43,498 bases of DNA, taken from contig NZ_FXBB01000022.1 in the NCBI RefSeq assembly GCF_900177735.1, positions 1-43,498 of the forward strand. Direction: 5' to 3'. A model generated the notes under the pieces. It was not told the DNA's origin. It did no database searches and worked only from the letters and a program-made list of their open reading frames with translations. Made by a program: the position numbers and the translations under genes. Below, piece after piece: positions 18,260 through 27,378 of this stretch (within the stretch, counting starts at the first letter, position 1; the number at the start of each line of letters is the position of its first letter). This DNA comes from Dethiosulfovibrio salsuginis (lineage in GTDB: Bacteria > Synergistota > Synergistia > Synergistales > Dethiosulfovibrionaceae).

Positions 18260-19071
18260 TGGCCCCCAGCTTCAGGACCATCGACGTAGACGACGTCACA
18301 CTGGCCTACGCCGTGGCGGGGCAGGGCGAGCCGCTCCTTTTGATAATGGGCTTCGGTGGGACCATGGACTACTGGGGCTTCCCCTTTCTCTCCCACCTTG
18401 CGAAAAGCTTTAAGGTCATAGCCTTCGACAACCGGGGTGTCGGAGAGAGCTCCTTGGGGACCGAATCCCCCTCTATCTCCCGGTTCGCCCTGGACGCAGC
18501 GGCCCTCCTGGATCGCCTTGGCTATCCCTCCGCCCACGTCCTAGGTTGGTCCATGGGGGGCTACATCGCCCAGGAGCTGGCCCTTGAGAGGCCCGACCTC
18601 CTGAGACGGCTGGTCCTGTACGGAACCTGCTCGGACCACCGGGCTGCCCTGGCCGCCAGAAAAGAGGCCTTCGCCGAGCTGATGGACACCTCCCTGTCGG
18701 ATCAGGGCAGGACCGAGGTCGCCCTTAAAATGCTGTTCCCCACGACCTGGCTCCAAGAACATCCCGGCTTTGCCCAGGCCTTCGTCTCCCGGCCTATGAC
18801 GGTCTACTCCCGGTGCGCCGATGGAATTGCGGCCCAGGTGGAGGCCATAGCCTCCTGGGAGGGGTGTACCTCAAGGTTGGGCAGGATAAACGCCAGGACC
18901 TTGGTCATAGCTGGAGAGATGGACCACGTCATACCGCCGGAGCTGTCAAGGAAGACCGCCGAGCTGATACCTAACGGAGGATACGACTCCTTTGCCGACG
19001 GAGGGCACGGCCTGATCTACCAGTATCCCAAAGAGCTGGCCCAGATGGCGGCGGGTTTTTTAGGGGCCTGA
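18259..19071 (+). CDS. Alpha/beta-fold hydrolase
   Basis: Serine hydrolase of 270 residues. The nucleophile elbow is GWSMGG (Ser98), with the oxyanion-hole region [14 protein letters not shown], the acid probably Asp222 ([10 protein letters not shown]) and His250 ([10 protein letters not shown]). The overall pattern is that of small esterases and pimeloyl-ester/3-oxoadipate enol-lactonase-like enzymes, but substrate is not predictable. It is translationally coupled to lplA. The association could be incidental or could mean release or salvage of a lipoyl compound; I cannot decide from sequence. Confidence 0.9.
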   Translation: MAPSFRTIDVDDVTLAYAVAGQGEPLLLIMGFGGTMDYWGFPFLSHLAKSFKVIAFDNRGVGESSLGTESPSISRFALDAAALLDRLGYPSAHVLGWSMGGYIAQELALERPDLLRRLVLYGTCSDHRAALAARKEAFAELMDTSLSDQGRTEVALKMLFPTTWLQEHPGFAQAFVSRPMTVYSRCADGIAAQVEAIASWEGCTSRLGRINARTLVIAGEMDHVIPPELSRKTAELIPNGGYDSFADGGHGLIYQYPKELAQMAAGFLGA

Positions 19072-19073
19072 TC

Positions 19074-19781
19074 TTGGACATGGACCAAGAGCGAAGGGAA
19101 ATGATCGAAAAGGCCAGGAGACACAGAAACAGACGGACCTTCAGGGCCGCCACCCCTGTGATGAAGGGTCCCGATCCCGATAAGGTTCACCCCAGAAGGC
19201 GGTACTCCCAGCTGGTGTTCCTGAAAAACGTGGTCAAAAGCCCCAACATAATCGTCGGAGACTACACCTACTACGACGACATCCGAGGGGACAGGCCCCT
19301 GGAGTTCGAGAAAAACGTAATCCACTCGGCTCAGGAAAAGCTGATAATCGGCAAGTTCTGCTCCATCGGTGCGGAGACGGTGTTCGTCATGAGCGGTGGA
19401 AACCACCCCATAGACAACGTGAGCACCTACCCCTTTGGCCTCATGGGAAGCGGCTGGGAGCCAGCGCCCTTCAGACCGGTTCTAAAGGGAGACATAACGA
19501 TAGGAAACGACGTCTGGATCGGCTTTCGGGCTACCGTCCTAGGGGGCGTAACGATAGGGGACGGAGCGGTCATAGGGGCCGGGGCGGTGGTAACAAAAGA
19601 CGTCCCCCCCTACACGGTGGTGGGAGGAAACCCGGCGTCGGAGATAAAAAAACGGTTCGACGACCTGACGATAGAGATGCTCCTGAAGGTGAGGTGGTGG
19701 GACTGGCCGCCGGAGAAGATCACCAGAAACGTAAAAGTCCTATCGTCGCCATCGGTTGGGGGCCTGAAGCGGTGCCGATAG
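19074..19781 (+). CDS. Vat/xenobiotic acetyltransferase-like hexapeptide-repeat enzyme
   Basis: Acyltransferase of 235 residues with a left-handed beta-helix. [14 protein letters not shown], the IIGKFCSIG strand, [15 protein letters not shown] (with the probable catalytic His), and the hexapeptide run [37 protein letters not shown] are those of the CatB/Vat xenobiotic acetyltransferase group; [10 protein letters not shown] is the usual C-terminal helix. Members inactivate streptogramin A or chloramphenicol, but many chromosomal relatives have unknown substrates. TTG 19074 is preferred over ATG 19080 because AGGGG lies 7 nt before it. Third gene of the lplA unit. Confidence 0.88.
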   Translation: MDMDQERREMIEKARRHRNRRTFRAATPVMKGPDPDKVHPRRRYSQLVFLKNVVKSPNIIVGDYTYYDDIRGDRPLEFEKNVIHSAQEKLIIGKFCSIGAETVFVMSGGNHPIDNVSTYPFGLMGSGWEPAPFRPVLKGDITIGNDVWIGFRATVLGGVTIGDGAVIGAGAVVTKDVPPYTVVGGNPASEIKKRFDDLTIEMLLKVRWWDWPPEKITRNVKVLSSPSVGGLKRCR

Positions 19782-19886
19782 GGCATAGTGGATCCTATTT
19801 TGTCGCCGAAGCACGACGTAGTTATGGGATGTGTTGCCAGACACGCGCAAACGTGTAATGTCAGTCTCTAAGGGAGGTGCTGTAGG

Positions 19887-20570
19887 ATGGGTATCACTGC
19901 GATGAAACTCAAGGACAGAGCCCTGGCTCTCGGGGCGAATCTGGTGGGCATAGCCGATGTGTCATCTCTTGAGGTCCCCTTTGATAGAGCCATCTCAGTC
20001 GCCGTAGCTTTGAACCGAGATATAGTCTCCTCCGTTGGGCAGGGTCCTCATATCGAATATCAGGCCGAATATCTGTCGGTTAACGCCAAGATAGATCAGG
20101 TACTTGGGGAAATCACGTGCTGGATTCAGGGCGAGGGCTACGCCGCCGTCGTGGAGCCAGCGTCCTCGCCTAACTTTGACAGGGAAAAGCTGGCCGCTGC
20201 CTTCCCCCACAAGACCGCCGCTACTATGTCGGGGCTCGGCTGGATCGGAAAAAACGCCCTCTTGGTGACGAAAGAGTACGGCTCTGCCGTTCGGCTTGGG
20301 ACGGTTTTTACCGATGCCCCTCTTCAGGCCGACGTCCCTCAGGCCAGCTCTCTCTGCGGTAGCTGCACCCTTTGTCGCAAGGCCTGCCCCGTCGCCGCCC
20401 CAGGGGAGACTCTATGGTCCCCCGGTATGGCCAGGGAGGACCTGGTGGACATCCGATCCTGTTGGGGCCAGTTACGTCTGTTCATGGAGGAAAGAGAGCT
20501 GAAGCACGCCATCTGCGGAATCTGCATACAGGCCTGTCCGTGGACAAAAAAATACCTCCATTCCCGTTGA
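19887..20570 (+). CDS. QueG-like 4Fe-4S double-cluster protein (short form)
   Basis: Iron-sulfur protein of 227 residues related to epoxyqueuosine reductase. GLGWIGKNALLVTKEYGSAVRLGTVFTD is the conserved core; CGSCTLCRKACP and CGICIQACPWTKKY supply ligands for two 4Fe-4S clusters. It lacks the C-terminal HEAT-like region and much of the cobalamin-binding part of true QueG (~350 residues or more), so it is probably not the tRNA enzyme but one of the short corrinoid/Fe-S paralogues common in anaerobes. Start is ATG 19887, 8 nt after GGGAGGTG. Convergent with chrA. Confidence 0.85.
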   Translation: MGITAMKLKDRALALGANLVGIADVSSLEVPFDRAISVAVALNRDIVSSVGQGPHIEYQAEYLSVNAKIDQVLGEITCWIQGEGYAAVVEPASSPNFDREKLAAAFPHKTAATMSGLGWIGKNALLVTKEYGSAVRLGTVFTDAPLQADVPQASSLCGSCTLCRKACPVAAPGETLWSPGMAREDLVDIRSCWGQLRLFMEERELKHAICGICIQACPWTKKYLHSR

Positions 20571-20621
20571 TGGACGGCCTGGGTAAAGTTGGCCCCACCT
20601 GCTTTATCTCGGCAACCGTGG

Positions 20622-21794
20622 CTATAGGGCGAAGCCCGCTATCAGGAAGGCCAGGACGATAAGCGGGGCGGGAACCTTTTTCGTCAGCAATAGGGACAAT
20701 GTGATCACCATGGCAAAAAGGTTGCCTAGCTCCAATCCATTCCGCTGGATGAGGATGATCGCCGCTACTGTGACAAGACCACCAGCGACGGCGACAATGC
20801 CTTTTAACGATATCTTTATCGCCTTTATCTTTTTCAGGCTTTCCCACGTAGGGTACACGAAGTAGATCAACAGTAGCCCCGGTAAAAATATGGCTATTCC
20901 TCCAGCCATCGCCCCTAGAACTTGAGTGACAGTGCCGCCACCTCTAGCCGCCATTCCTCCGGCGTAAGCGCTGAAGCTGAACATCGGCCCAGGCAGACCC
21001 TGGACGAGTCCGAACCCGGTTAAAAATTCCTGGTTGGTCATGTAGTGGTTCACCTCAACCAGCTCGCTGTACATAAGAGGTACCACGACCTGACCGCCAC
21101 CGATTACCAGATACCCATAGCGATAAAAGCTCTCGAAGAGTCGGGCGATGGGGTTGTCCCATATAAAGGCCAGCAAGAGGCTTCCGACGGCGAAAAATCC
21201 GAAAGCGACCAGATACCGCCACGGTGGGCTTATCTTCACGTGGTTCCAAAGATCCCTCTCCTTCGACGCTATCACCGTCGCCGCTCCCCCTGCGATCAGG
21301 ACCAGGGGGTAAATCCAGGGCTCTCGGATAAAGTACGTTGCCGTCGCTCCCAACAGGGAAAGGGACAGCGTAAATCGATCCGTCACCACTTTGAGCCCTA
21401 TTTTGTATGCAGCTAATAGGACGAACCCTACCGCCATTGGCCCTATATACCTCAGGCCGTCTTTGGATATGTTCATGCTTCCCATGAACTGGCTTAAAAA
21501 AGATAGCAAGGTCATAAGTGTAAGGACCGGCAACGCCCAGACCAACATTGTCAGTAGGGCCAGCCATGGGCCTCCAACTTTATGCCCGATGGCTACGATG
21601 GTCTGGGTGCTGCTCGGTCCAGGTAAAATGCCCGTCAGCGCTATTAGCTCCACCAGCTCTTCCTCGGTGAGGTATCTTTTCTTGGTAACCATCTGATCTG
21701 TAAAAACGCCGTAATGGGCTTCAGGACCTCCATAGGCTCCTAATGAACATATTAATACATCCTTTAAGAAAACGCTCCACTCAGTTTTTTTCAT
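20622..21794 (-). CDS. chrA: Chromate transporter (CHR) family protein, two-domain
   Basis: Inner-membrane protein of 390 residues with two homologous CHR halves of about six helices each. The N-terminal half has GAYGGPEAHYGVF-DQMV and LTGILPGPSSTQTIVAIGHKVGGP; the second half has FESFYRYGYLVIGGGQVVVPLMYSELV and FGLVQGLPGPMFSFSAYAGG, the paired family signatures. CHR proteins export chromate or take up sulfate-like anions; the true substrate here is not shown. A degraded regulator-like gene lies upstream in the divergent direction. Confidence 0.93.
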   Translation of the reverse strand: MKKTEWSVFLKDVLICSLGAYGGPEAHYGVFTDQMVTKKRYLTEEELVELIALTGILPGPSSTQTIVAIGHKVGGPWLALLTMLVWALPVLTLMTLLSFLSQFMGSMNISKDGLRYIGPMAVGFVLLAAYKIGLKVVTDRFTLSLSLLGATATYFIREPWIYPLVLIAGGAATVIASKERDLWNHVKISPPWRYLVAFGFFAVGSLLLAFIWDNPIARLFESFYRYGYLVIGGGQVVVPLMYSELVEVNHYMTNQEFLTGFGLVQGLPGPMFSFSAYAGGMAARGGGTVTQVLGAMAGGIAIFLPGLLLIYFVYPTWESLKKIKAIKISLKGIVAVAGGLVTVAAIILIQRNGLELGNLFAMVITLSLLLTKKVPAPLIVLAFLIAGFAL

Positions 21795-21893
21795 CCACGC
21801 TCTCCTCTCTTTGGCTGCGATAAGGGGCCGAAAACGGACCGGTTGGAGGGGATCCTCCCAGAGGATAGACGATTGGAGACCAAAAGAAAAGCT

Positions 21894-22121
21894 ATGTCCG
21901 ACCTATTGGGAGGCCCTTACCTGGTGGCCTATCACTGCTCTGGCTATCTCTCCATAGGCGAGGCGTACGAGAGGCTGCTGGCTTAGGTACGCGAGAGAGG
22001 ACTCCAGATAGGGGAACTTTTCTTCGAGGACGTGGTGCTGGACGAAATGTCGGTGAGGGGCTACGATGGCTTTATGGTGAAGATATCGGTGAAGCTCAAA
22101 AATCCCCCCAGATGGGAGTGA
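21894..22121 (+). pseudogene. Remnant of a GyrI/BltR-type effector-binding domain gene
   Basis: Reading from ATG 21894 gives MSDLLGGPYLVAYHCSGYLS-IGEAYERLLA, then an in-frame TAG at 21984-21986, then VRERGLQIGELFFEDVVLDE and MVKISVKLKNP before TGA at 22119. The pattern (GxYLxxYHxGxYxxIGEAYERLL, E-xx-LDE, KISV) matches the C-terminal half of effector-binding domains fused to MerR/AraC regulators. The N-terminal DNA-binding part is absent and there is no room for it before the divergent chrA start. I conclude it is a decayed fragment. If the TAG were a sequencing error it could be a small stand-alone binding protein. Confidence 0.7.
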
Positions 22122-22127
22122 CTTAGG

Positions 22128-22661
22128 TTGTACTTTAAGAAAATGATCGGGAAAAAATGTTATCTGTCCACCATAGACCTGGACGACGCCCCTGCCTTCA
22201 CCGGCTGGATGAGTGACTACGACGTGACAAAATACCTGGCCGAGGCTCCGTCGTGCTATCCTCTCCAGGCTGAGAGGGAGGCCCTGGACCGGCTGTCTCG
22301 GGAGCACAACTACTGTATCGTCGACCTTGAGACCGACTCCCTCCTGGGGATATGCGGTTTTATGAACCTGAACCACCTCAACCAGACCGCCGAGGTGGGC
22401 ATATTCATAGGCAACAAGGACTATTGGGGCAGAGGGTACGGAGGGGAGGCCCTGTCTTTGTTGGTCAAGTACGGCTTCGACGTTTTAAACCTCAATAACA
22501 TAATGCTTGAGGTGGTGTCCTTCAACGGTAGGGCGATAAGGTGCTACGAGAGAATAGGCTTTAAGACCTTCGGCGTCAGAAGGGAAGCGGTCCTAAGGGA
22601 GGGCAGAAGACACGACAAGGTCTATATGGAGATGACTCGGTCGGACTTCAACGATAACTAG
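22128..22661 (+). CDS. GNAT family N-acetyltransferase (RimJ/RimL-like)
   Basis: Cytoplasmic acetyltransferase of 177 residues. The GNAT acetyl-CoA motif is GRGYGGEALSLLVKYGFDVLN, preceded by GICGFMNLN and AEVGIFIGNKDYWG and followed by VVSFNGRAIRCYERIGFKTFGVRREA, all usual for the RimJ/RimL group that acetylates protein N-termini, aminoglycosides or polyamines. TTG 22128 is chosen since GGGAGTG lies 7 nt before it; ATG 22143 is an alternative. The start follows 6 bp after the broken effector-binding gene. Confidence 0.9.
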   Translation: MYFKKMIGKKCYLSTIDLDDAPAFTGWMSDYDVTKYLAEAPSCYPLQAEREALDRLSREHNYCIVDLETDSLLGICGFMNLNHLNQTAEVGIFIGNKDYWGRGYGGEALSLLVKYGFDVLNLNNIMLEVVSFNGRAIRCYERIGFKTFGVRREAVLREGRRHDKVYMEMTRSDFNDN

Positions 22662-22670
22662 AGGGGATAT

Positions 22671-22903
22671 CTAAAACTCTGGTCCTCGGAGAGACCGTTC
22701 CGACGAAGCCCATTTGAGCCCGTATACTCGACCTGCCGTAGTGTAGTACGAATGGGGCGACAGGACGTCGCCCCAAGCCGAGGGGGCACAGGACGTGCCC
22801 TCCGAGGCGGTTCGTACGAAACAGGCAGGTCGAGTATACGCCCGGGCGAAACAGGGCGCAGGCGGAACGGGCTCTCCGAGGGGACTCGAAGTTGAGTTTT
22901 TTA
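22671..22903 (+). repeat. Palindromic ~235-bp repeat, copy B (complete)
   Basis: A 233-bp element with inverted ends (CTAAAACTC at left, GAGTTTTTTA at right), inner inverted blocks (TCCTCGGAGAGA against TCTCCGAGGGGA) and a perfect 17-bp stem: CGTATACTCGACCTGCC at 22721-22737 pairs with 22824-22840. Two hairpins fill the middle (22754-22774 and 22780-22803). It sits between the GNAT and MliC-like genes in the same orientation as copy A. No open frame of its own is convincing. Together with C and D it looks like a MITE-like or structured-RNA repeat. Confidence 0.9.
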
Positions 22904-22930
22904 CAGATTACCTAGAGAGGTGGTTGTGAT

Positions 22931-23302
22931 ATGAGCTTTAGAAAGTTTGGTTTTGTGATTGCGGTGTTTTGCGCCATGTTGGCCATCGGGGGAGTGTCCT
23001 TCGCTGAGGATAAGGTCCTTTCGGTGACCGGAGGGGAGCCGGTGGTCTACTCCTGCGACAACGGCGACCGTCTGGTGGCTCGCTACTACTCACTGTCCGA
23101 CGAAAGCCTTAACTTCGTAAAGGTCACCTTCCCCGACGGCAAGGAGTACACCCTGCCTCAGGTAATGTCCGCCTCAGGAGCTAGGTACACCGACGACTTC
23201 GAGCTTAGCTGGTGGATCAAGGGAGACGAGGCCTACGTTGAGAAGCGAGACGACCAGGGAGACTGGAAGCCCCTCTACAGCGACTGCCGAGTCAGCGAAT
23301 AG
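22931..23302 (+). CDS. MliC-like C-type lysozyme inhibitor, exported
   Basis: Exported protein of 123 residues. A signal peptide (1-25, ends FAE) precedes an MliC/PliC-type domain: VVYSCDNGDRLVARYYSL, then FPDGKEYTLPQVMSASGARYTDD, where SASGARY is the inhibitory loop that enters the lysozyme active site, and WWIKGDEAYVEK. Cysteines in YSC and SDC near the ends could form the usual disulfide. There is no lipobox, so a soluble periplasmic form is expected. Start ATG 22931 follows GAGAGGTGG. It stands alone between repeat B and a terminator. Confidence 0.88.
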   Translation: MSFRKFGFVIAVFCAMLAIGGVSFAEDKVLSVTGGEPVVYSCDNGDRLVARYYSLSDESLNFVKVTFPDGKEYTLPQVMSASGARYTDDFELSWWIKGDEAYVEKRDDQGDWKPLYSDCRVSE

Positions 23303-23308
23303 CACAGA

Positions 23309-23343
23309 AAGCTCCCTCGCCGTTGTGGTGAGGGAGCTTCTTT
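23309..23343. terminator. Terminator between mliC-like gene and lpd
   Basis: AAGCTCCCTCGCC and GGTGAGGGAGCTT form a 13-bp stem (one G-T pair) around GTTGT, then CTTT. It lies between convergent genes and may act in both directions. Confidence 0.88.
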
Positions 23344-23379
23344 ACGGGAATGCAGGAAGTGCGGTTCCCGGTTCTGCCT

Positions 23380-24759
23380 CTATTTTCTCGGCGGTCTGTG
23401 GATGGCCCGGCCGTCGCAGTCCATGGCGGCCTCCGCCAGGGCCTCCCCTACGGTGGGGTGGCCGTGGATGGTGGTGATTATCTCCTCCGTTGTGGCCTCC
23501 AGCCTGAGGGCCAGAGCTCCCTCAACTATGAGGTCCGTCGCCCTGGGTCCTATTATGTGGACCCCTAGTATCTCGTCGTATTTACCGTCCACGACGAACT
23601 TGACCAGCCCGTCGTATCCCTTCATGATGAGGCTTTTTCCGTTGGAGGACAGCGGGAATCGGCCTATCTTCACCGAATGTCCCCGCCTCTTTGCCTCCTC
23701 CTCCGTCAGCCCCACCGATCCTATCTCCGGTATCGTATAGACTCCGCTTGGGACGGTCTTGTAGTCCATCGACCTTGAATGTCCCATGATATTCTCCGCC
23801 GCGACCTCTCCCTCGGCGGATGCCACGTGGGCCAGCTGTATAGGGCTACAGCAGTCGCCTATGGCGTATATGCCAGGTACCGACGTCGCCATGTGCCTAT
23901 CCACCGCGATCTTTCCCCTGTCGTGATCGACTCCCGCCTTCTCCAGGGCCAACGATCCGGTGTTTGCCCTTCGGCCTACCGACATCAGGACCCACTGGGA
24001 GTCAAGATATACGGTTCCCTCGCCGGTTTCGACCGACGTGGTCACCCCATGGTCTCCCTTTTTAAAGGCTGTGACCTTGGCGGAGGTGTAGAATTTGACC
24101 CCCATCGCTTCCATCCTGCCTCTTGCTATGGCGGATATCTCCCTGTCTATAGGGGGAAGGACCGAGTCCAGCATCTCCACCACCGACACCTCTGTCCCCA
24201 TATTGGCGTAGAGGCAGGCGAACTCCATCCCTATGACCCCACCGCCAACCACCGTCAGGGACTGAGGTATGGACGGGAAGGACAGGGCCTCTTTGCTGGT
24301 GACCACCTCCGGCAGGTCCACCCCTGGGATGGGAGGTATGACCGTCTCGGAGCCCGTTGCGATAACCGCGGCGTCGAACTCGACGGTACGTCCTCCGACC
24401 TGAAGGGACCTAGGGGAGGAGAAGGAAGCCTCTCCCTCCAGGACCTCCACGCCGTTGGCGACCATGAGCCCCTGAACCCCTCCGACCAGCTGATCCACGA
24501 CGCCGTTCTTTCTTGCCATAAGGTTGGGCCAGTTTATGGAGGGATCCTTCACGTCCAGGCCGAGGTCGGAGCAGTTTTTCGTCTCGTGGTACAGCTCCGC
24601 GGTGTGGACCAGCACCTTAGTGGGGATACAGCCCCAGTTCAGGCAGGTTCCTCCCAGCCTTTCTCGCTCTATCAGTGTGACCGATGCCCCCAGCTGGGCC
24701 AGTCGGACTGCGCAGACGTAGCCCCCTGGGCCTCCTCCTATTACCGCTACTTTAGTCAT
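23380..24759 (-). CDS. lpdA: Dihydrolipoamide dehydrogenase (E3)
   Basis: FAD enzyme of 459 residues that reoxidises dihydrolipoyl groups of the E2 with NAD+. FAD site VAVIGGGPGGYVCA; redox-active disulfide GGTCLNWGCIPTK; NAD site VVGGGVIGMEFACLYANMG; FAD-binding YAIGDC; C-terminal interface with the catalytic HGHPTVGEALAEAAMD. Start follows AGGAGG. It is the last gene of the dehydrogenase/TRAP operon, 12 bp after E2, and should serve that complex. Confidence 0.96.
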   Translation of the reverse strand: MTKVAVIGGGPGGYVCAVRLAQLGASVTLIERERLGGTCLNWGCIPTKVLVHTAELYHETKNCSDLGLDVKDPSINWPNLMARKNGVVDQLVGGVQGLMVANGVEVLEGEASFSSPRSLQVGGRTVEFDAAVIATGSETVIPPIPGVDLPEVVTSKEALSFPSIPQSLTVVGGGVIGMEFACLYANMGTEVSVVEMLDSVLPPIDREISAIARGRMEAMGVKFYTSAKVTAFKKGDHGVTTSVETGEGTVYLDSQWVLMSVGRRANTGSLALEKAGVDHDRGKIAVDRHMATSVPGIYAIGDCCSPIQLAHVASAEGEVAAENIMGHSRSMDYKTVPSGVYTIPEIGSVGLTEEEAKRRGHSVKIGRFPLSSNGKSLIMKGYDGLVKFVVDGKYDEILGVHIIGPRATDLIVEGALALRLEATTEEIITTIHGHPTVGEALAEAAMDCDGRAIHRPPRK

Positions 24760-24771
24760 GTGCCTGGCCTC

Positions 24772-26058
24772 CTAGAGCAGCAAAAGCACAGGAGACTCCA
24801 AAAGCTCCTTGAGCCTGGCGAGGAATTTTGCGCCGTCAGCGCCGTCCACCGATCTATGGTCGGCGGTCAGACAGAGGGTGGTCATGGTTTTCACAACCAC
24901 CTGACCGTCCACCACCACCGCCCTGTCCTCCATGGCGTTCACCGCCAGGATGCACGACTCAGGCGGGTTTACTATTGGGGTGAAGCTCCTCATGCCGAAC
25001 ATGCCCAAGTTGGATATGGTGAAGGTGCCACCCTCCATGTCCTGAGGGAGAAGGCTGTTTTCCCTGGAACGCTGGACCAGCTCGTCGGTCGAGGAGGCTA
25101 TCTCCAGCAGCGATTTATCCTGGACATCTTTGACGTTGGGCACTAAAAGCCCGCCCTCCACCGCCACAGCCAGGCCGATGTTCACCGAGGAGTGGAGGAT
25201 ATACCTCTGTCCCTCCATATCGACTGAGCTGTTGCACATAGGCTGTTCCACGAGGACCTTGGCGCAGGCCATCATGATTATGTCGTTGTAGGTGATCTTG
25301 ACCCCCGCCTTAGCCGCCGACGGCTTGGCCTTTTCCCTAAGGTCTATCATGGCGGAGCAGTCCAGGTCCATCTCGTAGGTAACAGTCGGTATGGTCTGGG
25401 TGCTCTCCAACATCCTCTGGGCTATGATCTTCCTCATGGCTGTCATGGGGACCACCGAGTCCTCCTGTGCCCTTCCGGCGGAGGCCCTCAGGACGTCGGA
25501 CTTCATTATCCGTCCGTCTCGGTCTATGGAGCCGAGGTCCACCCCAAGGTCTTTAGCCATCTTGGCGGCGACAGGGGAGGACTTTGGCCCGGCGGCGAGG
25601 ACGTCTCTGTTCTTTATCCGTCCGTCAGGCCCCGATCCGACCACCGTACTCAGGTCTATTCCCTTTTCTTTGGCGGTCTTTCTGGCTTTAGGGGTCGCCT
25701 TGACCTTGCCGGAGGATACCGCCGTCGCAGGTCTTTCGGCCTCGATCTGCACCTCTTTCGATTCCTCTACTGGAACAGGGGCGTCGCCCGAGACCGGCTG
25801 AGAGTCCTCCACCGCCTCTCCCTGCTCGCCGATAACCGCGACCGGAGCTCCCACCGGGACCGAGCCGTTTTCCTCGACGTATACCTTTAAGAGGACTCCC
25901 TCTCTCTCCGCGGTAACCTCGTAGGTTATCTTGTCGGTGGAGACGACGAACAGCGCCTCCCCTGAGGTTACGGCGTCACCTTCTTTTTTAAGCCACTTTG
26001 AGACGGTACCCTCGGTCATTGTCAGACCGAGCTTGGGCATCGTAAGTGTCGTGGACAA
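24772..26058 (-). CDS. 2-oxoacid/acetoin dehydrogenase E2 acyltransferase with two E3-binding domains
   Basis: Core acyltransferase of 428 residues. One lipoyl domain (1-77; lipoylated Lys in VVSTDKITYEV), then two peripheral-subunit-binding domains (TPKARKTAKEKGIDLSTVVG with GPDGRIKNRDVL, and SPVAAKMAKDLGVDLGSI with DRDGRIMKSDVL), then the catalytic domain with LTADHRSVDGADGAKFL near the C-terminus. TTG start behind AGGAGGTG. Context cannot separate pyruvate, acetoin or branched-chain 2-oxoacid as the substrate. The second binding domain is unusual; most family members have one. Confidence 0.93.
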   Translation of the reverse strand: MSTTLTMPKLGLTMTEGTVSKWLKKEGDAVTSGEALFVVSTDKITYEVTAEREGVLLKVYVEENGSVPVGAPVAVIGEQGEAVEDSQPVSGDAPVPVEESKEVQIEAERPATAVSSGKVKATPKARKTAKEKGIDLSTVVGSGPDGRIKNRDVLAAGPKSSPVAAKMAKDLGVDLGSIDRDGRIMKSDVLRASAGRAQEDSVVPMTAMRKIIAQRMLESTQTIPTVTYEMDLDCSAMIDLREKAKPSAAKAGVKITYNDIIMMACAKVLVEQPMCNSSVDMEGQRYILHSSVNIGLAVAVEGGLLVPNVKDVQDKSLLEIASSTDELVQRSRENSLLPQDMEGGTFTISNLGMFGMRSFTPIVNPPESCILAVNAMEDRAVVVDGQVVVKTMTTLCLTADHRSVDGADGAKFLARLKELLESPVLLLL

Positions 26059-26070
26059 AACTCACACCTC

Positions 26071-27366
26071 CTATTTAAGTCCCAGCGTGTAGGGTAACCA
26101 GGTCGACAGCTGGGGGAAGAGGACTATCACCGCCAGGGCCACTATTGCCGCAAAGATCAGCGGCAGGGCGGGACGGCTTATGTCCTCTATGGTCAGTCCG
26201 CTTATGTTCGCTCCGACGTAGAGGTTCACCGCCACAGGAGGGGTGACCTGACCTATGGCGAGGTTTATGGTCATCATGACCCCGAACCAGATGGGATCCC
26301 ATCCGAAATGGGCCATTATCGGGAGCAGTATTGGCAAAAAGACGTAGTATATGGAAATGGCGTCCAGCACCATCCCGGCCAGAAGCAATATGACGTTTAT
26401 CATGAGCAGTATGACCCACTGGGACTGGGATATGCTTAGGAGCACCCCTGCGCCCTTCTCTATGAGCCCCACCGTCGCTCCGACCCAGGAGAACAGACCG
26501 GCACAGGTGACCACTATCATGACCACCGACGTGGCGACCACCGTGGACGACAGTATCTCGTAAATTATCGAGAAGGAATTTATCTGCCTGTAGACGAAAA
26601 CGCCCACGAAAAGGCCGTAGAAAACCGCCACAGCTGCGGCCTCGGTGGGGGTGAATATTCCACCGTAGATTCCCCCAAGTATTATGACCGGCGCCAGGAT
26701 CCCCCAGAAAGCCCGTTTGAAGGCGGTGAATATCTCCCCTGGCTTCGCTGGCTCTCCACCTCCGTAGCCCTTTTTACGGGACACCAGATATACCGCTCCC
26801 ATCATGAACAGCGCCACGACTGCTCCGGGAATGAAGCCCGCTGCGAAGAGCGCCGGTATGGAGACGTTGGCGACGCCTCCGTAGACTATAAAGGCGATGC
26901 TTGGCGGTATGACTATGGCAAGCCCCGACGCAACCGAAACCGTCGCCGCAGCGAAAGGCTTATCGTATCCGGCGTTTGCCATCCCAGGTATGAGGATGAG
27001 CCCCAGTGCCGCCACTGTTGCAGGACCTGAGCCACTGACCGCCCCCCAGAAGGTGGCGACCCCGACGGTGGCTATCGCAAGGCCACCGGTCATGTTGCCG
27101 ACCATCTTCTTCATCAGGACGATGATCCGCTCCGCTATGCCCGCCTTCTCCATGATGACCCCGGCCATTATGAAAAAAGGTATGGCCAGCAGAGGGAACT
27201 TGGCTATTCCGGCGAAAAAGTTGTAGGAGACCATAGGAAGTCCCATGTCCCAGAAGTGGACCACCGCCACCGCGGCTCCTCCCAGGGCTATGGCTATAGG
27301 CACATTTACCAGAAGAGGCACGACGAAGAGTATCATCGTCCAGAGTGCAGGATCGGAAAAATTCAT
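26071..27366 (-). CDS. dctM: TRAP transporter large permease (DctM type)
   Basis: Inner-membrane subunit of 431 residues with ~12 helices that carries the Na+-coupled transport pathway of a TRAP carboxylate transporter. Signatures: FPLLAIPFFIMAGVIMEKAGIAERI, GAVSGSGPATVAALG, and PPSIAFIVYGGVANVSI; PPVAVNLYVGANISGL near the C-terminus. The start follows GGAGGTATCACG. It lies between dctQ (12 bp) and the E2 gene (12 bp), so the transporter is embedded in the dehydrogenase operon. Confidence 0.95.
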   Translation of the reverse strand: MNFSDPALWTMILFVVPLLVNVPIAIALGGAAVAVVHFWDMGLPMVSYNFFAGIAKFPLLAIPFFIMAGVIMEKAGIAERIIVLMKKMVGNMTGGLAIATVGVATFWGAVSGSGPATVAALGLILIPGMANAGYDKPFAAATVSVASGLAIVIPPSIAFIVYGGVANVSIPALFAAGFIPGAVVALFMMGAVYLVSRKKGYGGGEPAKPGEIFTAFKRAFWGILAPVIILGGIYGGIFTPTEAAAVAVFYGLFVGVFVYRQINSFSIIYEILSSTVVATSVVMIVVTCAGLFSWVGATVGLIEKGAGVLLSISQSQWVILLMINVILLLAGMVLDAISIYYVFLPILLPIMAHFGWDPIWFGVMMTINLAIGQVTPPVAVNLYVGANISGLTIEDISRPALPLIFAAIVALAVIVLFPQLSTWLPYTLGLK

Positions 27367-27378
27367 CGTGATACCTCC

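Noticed and set aside
23779-25146. A 455-codon open frame antisense to the E2 and E3 genes
   Set aside because: It covers two clearly recognised genes on the other strand and its protein has no domain pattern; a GC-rich shadow frame.
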